Assembly: GCF_000300005.1 (NCBI RefSeq)
Contig: NC_018691.1
Span: 1,178,001-1,242,000 of the forward strand
From: Alloalcanivorax dieselolei B5
Lineage (GTDB): Bacteria > Pseudomonadota > Gammaproteobacteria > Pseudomonadales > Alcanivoracaceae
Direction: 5' to 3'
Length of the DNA: 64,000 bases
Shown here: positions 26,435 to 35,641 of the stretch, piece after piece
Position numbering within the stretch: position 1 is the stretch's first letter
How the letters are laid out: each line of letters begins with the position of its first letter
The notes under the pieces: generated by a model
The model's input: the letters and a program-made list of their open reading frames with translations, nothing else
Database searches by the model: none
What the model was told of the DNA's origin: nothing
Program-made: the position numbers and the translations under genes

Positions 26435-26458
26435 GCCGGGGCGCTCAGCCCCGGCCTT
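26435..26458 (+). terminator. Terminator of ompW
   Basis: GCCGGGGC, a 5-base loop and GCCCCGGC make a perfect 8-bp stem, followed by a weak CTT tail. It is 30 bases after the ompW stop and faces the convergent glpE gene. Confidence 0.6.
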
Positions 26459-26465
26459 GCCGTTG

Positions 26466-26786
26466 TCAGCCTTCTTCCTCGACCCGGTCCGGGTAGGCCT
26501 GGCGCCAGTGCTCGAAGCCGCCGTCCAGACTCACCGCCCGGGTGAAGCCTTTTTCCGTCAGAAAATCACAGGCCGACTGGCTGGAATGGCCATGGTAACA
26601 ATAGACCACCAAGGCCTGGTCACGGGAGGTGGTGGCCAGAAAATCGTCCAGACTGGCCTGGGTCAGCGGCACGGCGCCGGGAATACGCGCCATGGCGTGG
26701 CTGCCCGGGTCCCGCACATCGATAAACAACGCCTCTCCGCTGTCCAGAGTTTCCCGGCCTTGTTCCGGTGAGATTCGCTGGGCCAT
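26466..26786 (-). CDS. glpE: Thiosulfate sulfurtransferase GlpE
   Basis: A 106-residue single-domain rhodanese. The active-site loop CYHGHSS starts at Cys63 in VVYCYHGHSSQSA and matches GlpE of E. coli, as do DVRDPGSHAMARIPGAVPL and SLDGGFEHW. It transfers sulfane sulfur from thiosulfate to thiophilic acceptors in the cytosol. GGGAGG is four bases before the ATG. It lies 74 bases downstream of rhlB on the same strand, with a pentanucleotide repeat in the gap. Confidence 0.93.
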   Translation of the reverse strand: MAQRISPEQGRETLDSGEALFIDVRDPGSHAMARIPGAVPLTQASLDDFLATTSRDQALVVYCYHGHSSQSACDFLTEKGFTRAVSLDGGFEHWRQAYPDRVEEEG

Positions 26787-26800
26787 GACGCCTCCCTTGT

Positions 26801-26830
26801 TGCGTTGCGTTGCGTTGAGCTGCGTTGCGT
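26801..26830. repeat. Pentanucleotide repeat (TGCGT)
   Basis: Six consecutive 5-bp units, five of them TGCGT and one TGAGC (26816-26820). It lies in the leader of glpE between rhlB and glpE. Such a simple repeat can change length by slippage. Confidence 0.8.
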
Positions 26831-26860
26831 TTGCCGTTCTTTCCGCTTACCCGGAATGGT

Positions 26861-28096
26861 TCAGGCCTGGCGCTGGTCTTCCAGTAGTGGCGCCGGCGGA
26901 TGCTCGCAGGGCAATTTCATGCCGATGGCTTCTTCCAGTTGCGGCAGCAGGAAGGCATCGTCCTCGCAGGCGAAACTGATCGACACGCCGCTGGCCCCGG
27001 CGCGGCCGGTACGGCCGATGCGATGGACGTAATCCTCGGGATCTTCCGGCAGATTGAAGTTCACCACATGGGAGACGCCGTCGATGTGGATGCCCCGTCC
27101 GGCCACGTCGGTGGCGATCAATACCCGAAGGTCGCCGGCGCGGAAGCGCTCCAGGGTCTTCATGCGCTGATTCTGCGGCACGTCACCGGAAATCAGCGAC
27201 ACTTTCAGGCCCTTTTTCACCAGCCGGTCGTTGAGCCGGCGGGTAATGTCCCGGCGGTTGGCGAACACGATCACCTTTTCCATGTTTTCGCTGATGATCA
27301 GGTTGTACAACAGATTGAATTTGTCTTCCGTGGCGGTGATATAGACCTTTTGCTCCACGGTTTCCGTGGTCACCTGGGCCGGCTCGATTTCCACCGTCAC
27401 CGGGTCCTCGGTCCAGCGCTGGGCCAGCGCCATGACGTCCTCATTGAAGGTGGCGGAGAACAGCAGAGTTTGGCGGTGGCGATTCGGCGGCGTCATCCGC
27501 ACGATGCGTTTGACGTCGGGAATGAAGCCCATGTCCAGCATCCGGTCGGCTTCGTCCAGGACCAGCGATTCCACCCGGTCCAGCCACAGATCACGGCGTT
27601 TGGCGAAATCCAGCAGACGGCCGGGGGTGGCCACAAGGATGTCGATCAGGCGGGTTTGCAGGCGTTCCTGCTGACGGTTGAAGTTCATGCCGCCAACCAC
27701 ACTCATCACCTGCAGGTCGGTATAACGGGCCAACTGCAGGGCATCTTTCTCGATCTGCATCGCCAGTTCCCGCGTCGGCGCGACGATCAGAGCGCGCGGT
27801 TCACCGGCGTAGCGGGGCACCGTCAGAGGGTGACGCAACAAGTCGTTGATGACCGTGATCAGGAACGCGGCGGTTTTGCCGGTGCCGGTCTGGGCTCGCC
27901 CGATGGCATCCGCGCCGGCCAGAGTGTGGCGCAGGACCTCCGCCTGGATCGGCGTGCAATACTGGAAGCCTGTTTCGGCGATGCCGCGCATCAAAGGCAG
28001 TTCCAGATCGAAGTCATGAAAACGGACCTCGCCCTCTTTCTCCGGTACCTGGAACTGGTCCAGATCCCAATCGCTTGTTTTGTCTTGTCGCATCAC
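26861..28096 (-). CDS. rhlB: DEAD-box RNA helicase, RhlB-like
   Basis: A 411-residue RNA helicase. Motifs in order: Q motif [12 protein letters not shown], Walker [34 protein letters not shown] (DEAD), [20 protein letters not shown] and [10 protein letters not shown]. The short N-terminus and overall pattern match RhlB, the degradosome helicase, more than RhlE or DeaD. The C-terminal tail is short ([14 protein letters not shown]). Confidence 0.92.
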   Translation of the reverse strand: MMRQDKTSDWDLDQFQVPEKEGEVRFHDFDLELPLMRGIAETGFQYCTPIQAEVLRHTLAGADAIGRAQTGTGKTAAFLITVINDLLRHPLTVPRYAGEPRALIVAPTRELAMQIEKDALQLARYTDLQVMSVVGGMNFNRQQERLQTRLIDILVATPGRLLDFAKRRDLWLDRVESLVLDEADRMLDMGFIPDVKRIVRMTPPNRHRQTLLFSATFNEDVMALAQRWTEDPVTVEIEPAQVTTETVEQKVYITATEDKFNLLYNLIISENMEKVIVFANRRDITRRLNDRLVKKGLKVSLISGDVPQNQRMKTLERFRAGDLRVLIATDVAGRGIHIDGVSHVVNFNLPEDPEDYVHRIGRTGRAGASGVSISFACEDDAFLLPQLEEAIGMKLPCEHPPAPLLEDQRQA

Positions 28097-28228
28097 GTTG
28101 CTCGGATTGCTCTCGCCGTCGGGTGGAAAGCACGGGCCATCACGGAATAAATGGCCGGATCAGGGAAACGTCGGCCTGTGCCCATGCAGTCATTCATAGT
28201 AGTGAAAGGGCCCCCCGGGGAACAATCG

Positions 28229-28810
28229 TCAGTGGAACACCAGCAGGCGATTGTTGGCGGGCATAGCGTGGTCAGCCAATAAAACACGTCCGTGGCGTGC
28301 AAACAAGGCCACTACCCACTCCTGGTCGCGAATTCCCATGCTCAGGGACTGGCTCTTGAGGTGCAGATCGAAGCGGCGGTTGCCATCGCTGGTGTAATGC
28401 CCCTGGTAATTGAACGGGCCATAAATGTAGGCACGGGCTTGTGGCGTCAGGTGCTCGCAGAGGTGCTGCACGCACCGCTCCACCAGCGGTCGGGACAGGA
28501 TGTGGAAGGTGTTGGCGGTGTAGATATGACGGAAACGATGCCCCGGCCAGCGGCCTTGTACCCGCAGCATGGTGGCCGCTTGCAGGGAGGGGGAGGGATG
28601 AGCCTCCAGCCAGCGGTTCAGGCCGGTCATGTTCTCCGGCTGCTCACTGGGATACCAGCGAACAGCCGGGAACCGGGGCGCCATCCAGATGGCGTGCTGA
28701 CCGGTGCCGGAGCCGATCTCCAGCAGGTCGCCGTGATCCAGATAGCGGGCCAGCACCTCGGCGATGGGCCCCTTGTTGTTCTCGGCGGCTTGGGAAAACG
28801 GTCTTTGCAT
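28229..28810 (-). CDS. DUF938-family SAM-dependent methyltransferase-like protein
   Basis: A 193-residue protein of the DUF938 family. It opens FSQAAENNKGPIAEVL and has the SAM-binding loop LLEIGSGTGQHAIWMAPRFP, then WYPSEQPENM and the family segment AYIYGPFNYQGHYTSDGN. The methyl acceptor is unknown. It lies on the minus strand between rhlB and the SDR gene, with no close operon contact. Confidence 0.88.
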   Translation of the reverse strand: MQRPFSQAAENNKGPIAEVLARYLDHGDLLEIGSGTGQHAIWMAPRFPAVRWYPSEQPENMTGLNRWLEAHPSPSLQAATMLRVQGRWPGHRFRHIYTANTFHILSRPLVERCVQHLCEHLTPQARAYIYGPFNYQGHYTSDGNRRFDLHLKSQSLSMGIRDQEWVVALFARHGRVLLADHAMPANNRLLVFH

Positions 28811-28875
28811 AGGGTGTCCGGTCGTGGTGGGATCGTCCCTGTCTTCGGGCTGCCGTCGCCACGACCGGTGCGGCG

Positions 28876-29712
28876 CTAGCGCCGCATCAGTTTCTGGCCG
28901 GCCACCATCAAACGCTGGTAGCTGGTCGGCAGCAGCCGCTGCATGCCGTCGATGGCCAGGGCGTCGGAGCCGATCAGTACCCGACGTTTGTTGGCCCGCA
29001 CGCCCTTGAGGATGGTGCGGGCCGCTTCCTCGGGGGTGGTGCGGAACAGTTTCTCGAAATCCCGGCGGGCCTTGTCGGCATCGGTGCCGGTGATTTTTTC
29101 CATGCCGCTGCCCATACGGGCATTACGGGCGATATTGGTCTTGATGCCGCCGGGATGCACGGTGGTGCAGGAAACCCCGCCGTTCTCGATCTCCAGTTCC
29201 TGGCGCAGGGATTCGGTGAAGCCCCGAACGGCGAACTTGGCGGCGTTGTAGGCGGACTGGGTCGGTACGCCAATCAGCCCGAAGACACTGGAAACGTTGA
29301 CGATGTGCCCTTCGCCGGCGGCTTTGAGGTGCGGCAGGAAGGCCTTGGTGCCATACACCACGCCCCAGAAATTGATGCCCATGAGCCACTCGAAATCCTC
29401 GTAGCTCATCTCTTCCACGGACGCGCCCAGAGCGACGCCCGCATTATTGATGACCAGATGGGCGGCGTCAAAGTGGGCCATCACTTCGTCGGCGAAGGTA
29501 TAAACCGCGTTCCGGTCAGCGACGTCGAACACCTTGGATATGACTCGTTCCGAATCCAGGCCAAGTGCTTCGACGGTCTCCCGCAGGCCTGCCTCGTTAA
29601 CGTCGGAGAGTGCCAGTTTGGCGCCCTGGGCGGCCAGTTGTCCGGCCAGTGCGCGACCGATGCCGGAGCCTGCGCCGGTGATCACCGCGACCTTGTCCTT
29701 GAAACTTTTCAT
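28876..29712 (-). CDS. Short-chain dehydrogenase/reductase
   Basis: A 278-residue classical SDR. The cofactor site is VITGAGSGIGRALAG, the NNAG motif is VINNAGVALG, and the catalytic Ser and Tyr-x3-Lys are in NVSSVFGLIG and SAYNAAKFAV. An Asp after the second strand (LALSDVNEAG) favours NAD(H) over NADP(H). I start at 29712 (MKSFKDKVAV), with GGGGA upstream; a Met at 29727 is also possible. The substrate is unknown. The C-terminal ~60 residues (TPEEAARTILKGVRANKRRV) resemble SDRs acting on large hydrophobic alcohols. Confidence 0.88.
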   Translation of the reverse strand: MKSFKDKVAVITGAGSGIGRALAGQLAAQGAKLALSDVNEAGLRETVEALGLDSERVISKVFDVADRNAVYTFADEVMAHFDAAHLVINNAGVALGASVEEMSYEDFEWLMGINFWGVVYGTKAFLPHLKAAGEGHIVNVSSVFGLIGVPTQSAYNAAKFAVRGFTESLRQELEIENGGVSCTTVHPGGIKTNIARNARMGSGMEKITGTDADKARRDFEKLFRTTPEEAARTILKGVRANKRRVLIGSDALAIDGMQRLLPTSYQRLMVAGQKLMRR

Positions 29713-30092
29713 GTTGGAAATCCCCATGACTACGTGGAGCGGAGTGTACCGGCATCGATCATGCAGAACGGGCCAATTGCCAACGGGGGACTGGCTCCGC
29801 CGCCAGCGGCGGCGGGCCCTGATGTCGATCAGTGGGCGTTGGGCCGGGCGTTGATCACGTGGCCGAATAGGACAGGTGGATTCTGGCATTGTTACGCTTT
29901 TGTCAAAGTGTCGCCGCGGTCGACGTTTTTTGATGGAGTTTCCGCTAACAATGCGAGCCAATGGTAAAAACAGCGGCGCAAATGCAAGTAAATGAGCATC
30001 AGGCGTCGCATTTGGCGCGAAGAACGCTAGAGGATAAATTGTAACCAGTGTTAACCTTCGCTTTTCGTACGACATAGAAGAAGCCGATCTGC
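29713..30092. other. Divergent intergenic region between the SDR and the Asp-box protein
   Basis: About 380 bases with no gene I can support. Near the right end TTGGCG and TAAATT are 17 bases apart (from 30013), a weak promoter candidate for the plus-strand gene. An imperfect inverted repeat (GGCGCAAATGC near 29972 and GCATTTGGCGC near 30009) lies just before it. Confidence 0.4.
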
Positions 30093-31373
30093 ATGGCCTT
30101 GAACAAATGGATGCATTGGGGAATAGGCGCCTTGCTCCTGGTGGCGTTCCTGATGGGGTTGCCTGGGCGCGCGTTGCATTCCGACCCCCCTTTTATGGCT
30201 GAACATGTTCCCGCTCACGATGTGGTTGATGGGCAGTGGCAGATGCGTTTCGCCTCCGACGCGGAAACCGCTCTGGTCCACGCCGCCTCCATGGTGGAGC
30301 TGCCCGATGGCCGGCTGCGCGCCTTCTGGTTCGCCGGCAGCCGGGAAGGAGCCCAGGATGTGGGCATTCACTCCAGCGTGTTCGATCCCGCTGCCGGAGC
30401 CTGGAGCGACGAGACCACGGTGGTGACCCGTGACCAGATCCGCGAGGGATGGGGGCGTCACGTCCGCAAGCTGGGCAACGCGGTGCCGGTGCTGGACGAT
30501 AATGGCCGCATGCGTCTGTTCGTGGTGGCGGTGAGTTTCGGCGGCTGGGCCGCCAGCCGTCTGGTGGTGCTGGAGTCCTGGGACCAGGGGGAAAGCTGGC
30601 AGTTTGATCGCGCCTTGACCACCTCGCCCTTCCTCAATATCAGCACCTTGGTGAAGACGCCGCCGGTGCGTTTCGCGGACGGTTCGGTGGGGCTGCCGGT
30701 CTACCATGAGATGATCGGCAAGTTCGGCGAGATGCTGCGCGTGGGCGAGGACAACCGGATTCTGGATAACGCGCGCATCGGCCATGGCCGCAAGGCGATT
30801 CAGCCGCTGGTACTGGTGGACAGCCCGCACCGGGCCACGGCGTTTTTGCGTAACGAGAGCGATGACCATCCGGGCATGCTCTATCGCAGCGATACCTACG
30901 ACGGCGGCAGCGAATGGACACCGCTGGTCTCCTCGGGACTCCCTAATCCCAGTGCCGCCGTTGGCGGTGTGGCGCTGAGCGAGGGGCACTGGTTGCTGGT
31001 GGCCAACTGTAATTCGGTGGAACGGGATGATCTGTGCATGCGCGAAACCCGGGACAGCGGCCGTACCTGGACCGATCGCATCTACTTTCATAATCGCGTT
31101 TCCTGGCGCGGCGGCGACCTGGAAGAAAACCGTTTCCTCAATATGATCGGCGAGGAATTGGACGGCACGTTCGGCGTTATCCGCGATCAGCCCTATCTGC
31201 AACGGGTGGAACACAACAAGTGTTTCGCGCGCGGTTGTGAATTCCAGTACGACTACCCCTACGTTATTCAGACCAGCAATGGTGATCTCCACGTGCTCTA
31301 TACCTGGAATAAATCCGCCATTCGTCATGCCTGGTTGCCGGCCAGGCAGCCGGATAAAGGGGGGAGAGGGTGA
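30093..31373 (+). CDS. Sialidase-fold (BNR/Asp-box) protein with N-terminal membrane segment
   Basis: A 426-residue protein with an N-terminal hydrophobic segment (IGALLLVAFLMGLPG), so it is exported or anchored. The rest has the six-bladed sialidase-type pattern. Asp-box motifs are SWDQGESW and TRDSGRTW, with a partial one at YDGGSEW. RFASDAETALVHAASMVELPDG near the start fits the family opening (shown in part: ALVHAASMVELPDG). No classical Arg triad can be assigned by eye, so sialidase activity is not assured. It is translationally coupled (TGATG) to a membrane protein, which suggests they form one unit. Confidence 0.82.
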   Translation: MALNKWMHWGIGALLLVAFLMGLPGRALHSDPPFMAEHVPAHDVVDGQWQMRFASDAETALVHAASMVELPDGRLRAFWFAGSREGAQDVGIHSSVFDPAAGAWSDETTVVTRDQIREGWGRHVRKLGNAVPVLDDNGRMRLFVVAVSFGGWAASRLVVLESWDQGESWQFDRALTTSPFLNISTLVKTPPVRFADGSVGLPVYHEMIGKFGEMLRVGEDNRILDNARIGHGRKAIQPLVLVDSPHRATAFLRNESDDHPGMLYRSDTYDGGSEWTPLVSSGLPNPSAAVGGVALSEGHWLLVANCNSVERDDLCMRETRDSGRTWTDRIYFHNRVSWRGGDLEENRFLNMIGEELDGTFGVIRDQPYLQRVEHNKCFARGCEFQYDYPYVIQTSNGDLHVLYTWNKSAIRHAWLPARQPDKGGRG

Positions 31374-32002
31374 TGCTGGTGTCCGTGGTGGTGTGTGCTT
31401 GTATTCTGGTGGCGGTGTCGCTGCGTCTCTCCAGCCGCTGGCCGGCGCGCCGCCGTGCGCTGGTGGCGGCGACGGTACTGGTGTTGGCCCTACTGCCGTT
31501 TCCCTATGGCCTGGCGCCCTGGGTGCTCAGTTACCTGGGGGACTTCAGCCTGACCTCCGGCATGTTGGCGTTGCTGGCCATTCTGCATCGCCTGCGCGGC
31601 CATCAGTTCCTCTCCATGGGACAGACCCGCATGGCCTGCCTGCTGCTGGTGTTTCTGGCGCTTTGGTTCTATCCAATGAGTCTGGGGTCCAGCTACGAGG
31701 ACCCGTACGCCTGGGGCTTCGGCGATCTGATCTTCAGTTGCATGCTGCTGCTATTGGGTGTGGTGGCCTGGCTGAGTCGCGCCTATGCCAGTTGTATCAT
31801 TCTGGTGGTGGCGCAACTGGCCTACGCTTGGCGTCTGCTGCCGTCCGATAACCTCTGGGATTATCTGATCGATCCCTGGCTGGTGTTCTGGGCCAGTGGC
31901 TGGTTGATCCGTGATCGTTTGCTGGCCCGCCGGGCCCGTCAGCGTCTGGCGGTGAGTCAGCCGGAGGCGGCATCGGCGGCGCCTGTCCGTACCGAATCCT
32001 GA
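31373..32002 (+). CDS. Polytopic membrane protein, partner of the Asp-box protein
   Basis: A 209-residue membrane protein with about six hydrophobic segments, an Arg-rich cytosolic loop (RLSSRWPARRRALV) and the tail DRLLARRARQRLAVSQ. Its ATG overlaps the preceding stop by one base (TGATG) after GGGGAGAGGG, so coupling is very likely. A GTG one codon earlier is possible. I recognise no family; it may help anchor, export or feed substrate to the Asp-box protein. Confidence 0.75.
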   Translation: MLVSVVVCACILVAVSLRLSSRWPARRRALVAATVLVLALLPFPYGLAPWVLSYLGDFSLTSGMLALLAILHRLRGHQFLSMGQTRMACLLLVFLALWFYPMSLGSSYEDPYAWGFGDLIFSCMLLLLGVVAWLSRAYASCIILVVAQLAYAWRLLPSDNLWDYLIDPWLVFWASGWLIRDRLLARRARQRLAVSQPEAASAAPVRTES

Positions 32003-32051
32003 GTAGAGCAGCGGGTACAAGCAGGCGAACAGGCACGCTCCCACGAAGCCG

Positions 32052-32127
32052 CTGTAGGAGCTTGCCTGCAAGCGAATATCCCGAAGGCCTGAGAGGCCCC
32101 CATTCGCTTGCAGGCAAGCTCCTACAG
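32052..32127. repeat. REP-like inverted pair (BIME), locus 1
   Basis: A 26-bp arm at 32052-32077 and its perfect inverted copy at 32102-32127 flank a 24-base centre. Each arm has a GTAGGA head, then a 6-bp hairpin with a 2-base loop (GCTTGC CT GCAAGC), then GAAT. This is the layout of pseudomonad-type REP sequences. It lies downstream of the membrane protein and of the convergent symporter gene, so it may also act as a transcript end. Confidence 0.85.
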
Positions 32128-32195
32128 TCCACTGTCCCCAGGCCTGCAAGAGGGCCAGGGTTTAGCGTGCCGGCGTGTTGCGCGCCAGCCCGCCT

Positions 32196-33728
32196 TCAAC
32201 CGTAACGGCTGGCCAGCAGTCGGCCACTGAGATGAGCCACCGCGTAGCCCACCAAAAACATCAGTACATTGCCGATCAGACCGGTGTAATACAGATCAAA
32301 GGGCGCGCGTAGTGCTGCCGGCCACCAGGCCTGCTCCGACAGCAGTGTCCAGCCGGTGAAGAGGAGGGTGCAGATCAGACCGCACCAGGCAGAGAAGGTG
32401 TTCCCCGTGCGCGTGAAGAAACCCAGCAGGTACAGTCCGAGCATACCGCCGCCCAGCAGTGATACCAGAATGGTGGAGGTGTCCTGCAGGGTGCGGGTGG
32501 TGGCGCCGTTGAGCCAGAGGGCGCCCACGATCATCAGGACCATGGTCAGCGCCGCGGCACCGCGTGCCACCGCCAAATAGTGGCGATCCTCCCGATTCGG
32601 CCGCCAGTGGCGGCGGTAGAGATCGACAACGGAAACCGTGGCCACGGCGTTGATGCTGGAATCCAGCGAACTCATCGCCGCCGCCAGCGCCGCCGCCACC
32701 ACCAGCCCGGCGATGCCGACCGGCAGATATTCGGTAATGAACCAGGGCACGATGGTTTCCGCCCGGGCCGTGCCGGCCAGTACTTCCTGTGACAGCGGGT
32801 CGGGGAAGTGCTGAAAGAACACCCAGAGCCCGGTCCCCAGCAGCATATAGAAGGCCCACAGCGGCAAGGCCGTGAACAGATAGACCCAGAGGGCGCGACG
32901 GGCTTCGACGAGGGAACGGGCGGCACAGTAGCGTTGCACCGTGTTCTGGTTGCTGGCGTATTCGGTGAGCCAGTTGGTGAGGCCGATGAACAGCATCATG
33001 GTGGCGGTTTTTTCGCTCAATGACAGTGTCCAGCGCGTGGTTCGCGGGCCGTCCTCGCCCCATTCCGCCAGAGCGAACTTGCCGGCCCGGCTGGCTTCGC
33101 TGAACAACTGAGAAAGCCCGCCGGGCAGGGCGTCCACCACGACCCACAGGCACAGTACGCCGCCCAGGATCAGCACCACGGTTTGCAGCACATCGGTCCA
33201 GATTACCGCGTCGATGCCGCCGACCACGGTGTACAGCCCAACGAACAGGCCGCTGAGCACGATGGCGGTGGCAGGCGGGATCGAAACCAGCTGCTGAATC
33301 AGCAGCGACAACAGCCACAGGATCATCGACACCCGTACCAACTGGGCGATGATGAATACCGTGGCACCGTACACTCGCAGGCTCGGTCCGAAGCGCTGTT
33401 CCAGATATTCGTAGGCGCTGGTCAGATTGCCACGGCGAAAAAAAGGCAGGAAGAACCAGGCTGCCATGGCGATGGCGAAGGGCAGCGCCAGATTGGGCAA
33501 ATAGCGCAGCCAGCCGGTCTTGAAGGCGTCGGCCGGGTAGGCGAGGAAGGTCACCGAACTGATCGAGGTGCCGACCAGGGACAGGCCGATGACCCAGCCG
33601 CGAAACCGGCGCCCGCCGACGAAGTACTCTTCGGTGCTGGTATTGCGTCGCGAGCAATACAGCGCGATGGCCAGTACCACCAGCAGGTACAGGGCCATCA
33701 CGGCCCAATCGGCGAAGGCCAGATTCAT
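32196..33728 (-). CDS. Sodium:solute symporter (SSS family)
   Basis: A 510-residue inner-membrane protein with about 13 helices. Family features include the opening YLLVVLAIALYCSRRNTSTEEYFVGGRR (shown in part: STEEYFVGGRR), GTSISSVTFLAYP, the segment GGIDAVIWTDVLQT and the helix AAALAAAMSSLDSSINA with the conserved Ser-Ser region. SSS proteins take up sugars, amino acids or organic anions with Na+. The substrate is not indicated. It is followed on the upstream side by the cold-shock gene, 15 bases away, possibly co-transcribed. Confidence 0.9.
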   Translation of the reverse strand: MNLAFADWAVMALYLLVVLAIALYCSRRNTSTEEYFVGGRRFRGWVIGLSLVGTSISSVTFLAYPADAFKTGWLRYLPNLALPFAIAMAAWFFLPFFRRGNLTSAYEYLEQRFGPSLRVYGATVFIIAQLVRVSMILWLLSLLIQQLVSIPPATAIVLSGLFVGLYTVVGGIDAVIWTDVLQTVVLILGGVLCLWVVVDALPGGLSQLFSEASRAGKFALAEWGEDGPRTTRWTLSLSEKTATMMLFIGLTNWLTEYASNQNTVQRYCAARSLVEARRALWVYLFTALPLWAFYMLLGTGLWVFFQHFPDPLSQEVLAGTARAETIVPWFITEYLPVGIAGLVVAAALAAAMSSLDSSINAVATVSVVDLYRRHWRPNREDRHYLAVARGAAALTMVLMIVGALWLNGATTRTLQDTSTILVSLLGGGMLGLYLLGFFTRTGNTFSAWCGLICTLLFTGWTLLSEQAWWPAALRAPFDLYYTGLIGNVLMFLVGYAVAHLSGRLLASRYG

Positions 33729-33743
33729 GGCGTGACGATCCGG

Positions 33744-34319
33744 TTATTGTTCGATGTACACCTGATCGGCCTGTTCGCCCCGATCGGATTGCCGTGTGGT
33801 GAAGCGCACCCGGGTGCCGGTACGCAGGCTGCGGCGTCCACCGTTCTGTACCGCCTTGAAGTGGACGAAAATTTCCTCCTCATCGTCGGTGAGGATGAAA
33901 CCGAAGCCCTTATTGGGATTGAACCACTTCACCTCGCCGTGGCGCATGGCGCCGCCGCTGACTCGCAATCTTTGCCATGGCAGCAATGGCAGCAGGTAAA
34001 TCAGCACCGGAATCCACAACCAGGCGGCGACGCCGAAGGCCACCTGGCCGTGGGCCAGTACCAGCCCCGCCAGGTAGAAGAACACCGCCAGATGCAAGGG
34101 CAGACGGCTGGGTCCGCCAAGTGGACACACCAGGTTCACCGCGGCGGCCAGCAGCAGACCCAGGCCGGCCTGCTGAGACAATACCGGGGAGACCATCAGC
34201 TCAATGTCATGCACGGAGAGGATCAGGGATTGCGGCGCGAAAATAAGCCAGGCGCCGCACAGGGCCAGTAATAAGGCTGCCAGCATATAAAAGGCGGCCA
34301 AAGGTTTGGAAACTTTCAT
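33744..34319 (-). CDS. Membrane-anchored cold-shock-domain protein
   Basis: A 191-residue protein. Residues 1-120 hold four hydrophobic segments (LAAFYMLAALLLALCGAWL, AGLGLLLAAAVNLV, LAVFFYLAGLVLAHG, AWLWIPVLIYLLPLLPW). Residues ~125-191 are a cold-shock domain: GEVKWFNPNKGFGFI (RNP1) and EEIFVHFKAV (RNP2). The order is opposite to the common CSD-DUF1294 fusions. An internal ATG at 33947 would make a free cold-shock protein of 67 residues, the usual Csp size, though its ribosome site is weak. It probably places a nucleic-acid-binding domain at the inner membrane. Confidence 0.85.
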   Translation of the reverse strand: MKVSKPLAAFYMLAALLLALCGAWLIFAPQSLILSVHDIELMVSPVLSQQAGLGLLLAAAVNLVCPLGGPSRLPLHLAVFFYLAGLVLAHGQVAFGVAAWLWIPVLIYLLPLLPWQRLRVSGGAMRHGEVKWFNPNKGFGFILTDDEEEIFVHFKAVQNGGRRSLRTGTRVRFTTRQSDRGEQADQVYIEQ

Positions 34320-34600
34320 GGAATGGACGTTACCTTATGCTCATTGGGCTCGGGACCCTCCCCGAAAAGCGGAGAGGAACGTCACGCCGATGCTATCGGC
34401 GGGCGGCCAGGGCCGATGGTCGTTTCCGCGCGCTTCCTCTCGTGGGGGAGCGTCGCCTCCGCGGGCAAAGAGGGGATAAAGGACGAGCCCCGGAGTAGAT
34501 CGGCCTGCGTTATCATTATGATCGCCGCCGGGCCATTGTAACCAAGGCGGCGGATAATCTCACACCCGCCAGGGCCGAATTGGGCAGTAGAGGCGTTACT
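34320..34600. other. Intergenic region before the FemAB/GNAT-like gene
   Basis: About 280 bases between divergent genes with no supported gene. The frame of the downstream gene is open from 34499, so a longer protein beginning at a rare start codon cannot be excluded. Confidence 0.3.
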
Positions 34601-35641
34601 TTGCGGTATCCGTTTTTATCCGACAGTTTTTTTCAGGCCTTGGCGCGCAGCGGCGCCACCGGTGAAGACGCCGGTTGGCTGCCTCGTCATGTGCAACTCG
34701 ATGGCGGTTTTTTGCCGTTATTCGAGCGCCGGGACTCCCGTGGTGAGTACGTGTTCGATTACGCCTGGGCGGACGCCTACGAGCGTTACGGCTACCGCTA
34801 TTATCCGAAGCTGGTCAGCGCCATTCCCTATACCCCGGTGGTGGGGCCGCGTTGGCGGGGGGACATCGACGCCGACCGAATCTGGACGGCGGTGCGCGAG
34901 CGGGTGGCGGAAACCGGTGCTTCCGGCTGGCATATGTTGTTTCCGGACCGGGCCAGCCGCGTGGCTCTGGCGGAGCTGCCGTTGATCGAACGGCAGGCCT
35001 GTCATTTCCGCTGGTTCAATCATGGCTATGCCGACTTTGGCGATTTCCTGGCGCGCTTCCAGTCACGCAAACGCAAGAACCTGAGGCGCGAACGGGACAA
35101 AGTCACGGCACAGCACATCCAGGTGGAGCGGCGGCTGGGGTCGACGCTGAGCGCGGCGGAGTGGGCACGCTTTTACCAGTGTTACGCCAGCACCTATCTG
35201 AAACGAGGGCAGTGGCCTTATCTTACCGAATCCTTCTTCACCGACCTGGCCGCCGCCCAGGGAGATCAGATGATGGTGGCGCTGGCCCGCCATCAGGACG
35301 ACACCGTGGCCGCGGCTTTATACCTGTTCGACGATCAGGCTCTGTACGGCCGGTATTGGGGCTGCCTGCGCGAATTCGATGCTCTGCACTTCGAACTTTG
35401 CTACTACCAGGGCATTGAATTCGCCATCGAGCAGGGGCTGGCGGAGTTCGATCCCGGTGTGCAGGGCGAGCATAAACTGTTGCGCGGATTTGAACCGGTC
35501 ATTACCTATTCCCTGCACTGGTTGGCGGAACCGGAGTTTCAACGCGCGGTGGCGGACTTTTGCACCCGGGAAGCCCGGCATGTCAGTGGCTATCGGGAAG
35601 AAGCGCTGACGTTGCTGCCGTTCCGGGTGGATCTTTCATGA
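34601..35641 (+). CDS. DUF482/FemAB-like GNAT-fold acyltransferase
   Basis: A protein of about 346 residues related to the peptidoglycan-type (FemAB/DUF482) N-acyltransferases. Recognisable segments are RYPFLSDSFFQALARSG, GWLPRHVQLDGGF, YYPKLVSAIPYTPVVGPR and, in the second half, WGCLREFDALHFELCYYQG and FDPGVQGEHKLLRGFEP. The start is uncertain. I choose TTG at 34601 with AGAGG seven bases upstream; TTG at 34580 is the alternative. It is slightly short at the N-terminus for the family. Acceptor unknown; the stop overlaps the next convergent gene by six bases. Confidence 0.82.
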   Translation: MRYPFLSDSFFQALARSGATGEDAGWLPRHVQLDGGFLPLFERRDSRGEYVFDYAWADAYERYGYRYYPKLVSAIPYTPVVGPRWRGDIDADRIWTAVRERVAETGASGWHMLFPDRASRVALAELPLIERQACHFRWFNHGYADFGDFLARFQSRKRKNLRRERDKVTAQHIQVERRLGSTLSAAEWARFYQCYASTYLKRGQWPYLTESFFTDLAAAQGDQMMVALARHQDDTVAAALYLFDDQALYGRYWGCLREFDALHFELCYYQGIEFAIEQGLAEFDPGVQGEHKLLRGFEPVITYSLHWLAEPEFQRAVADFCTREARHVSGYREEALTLLPFRVDLS

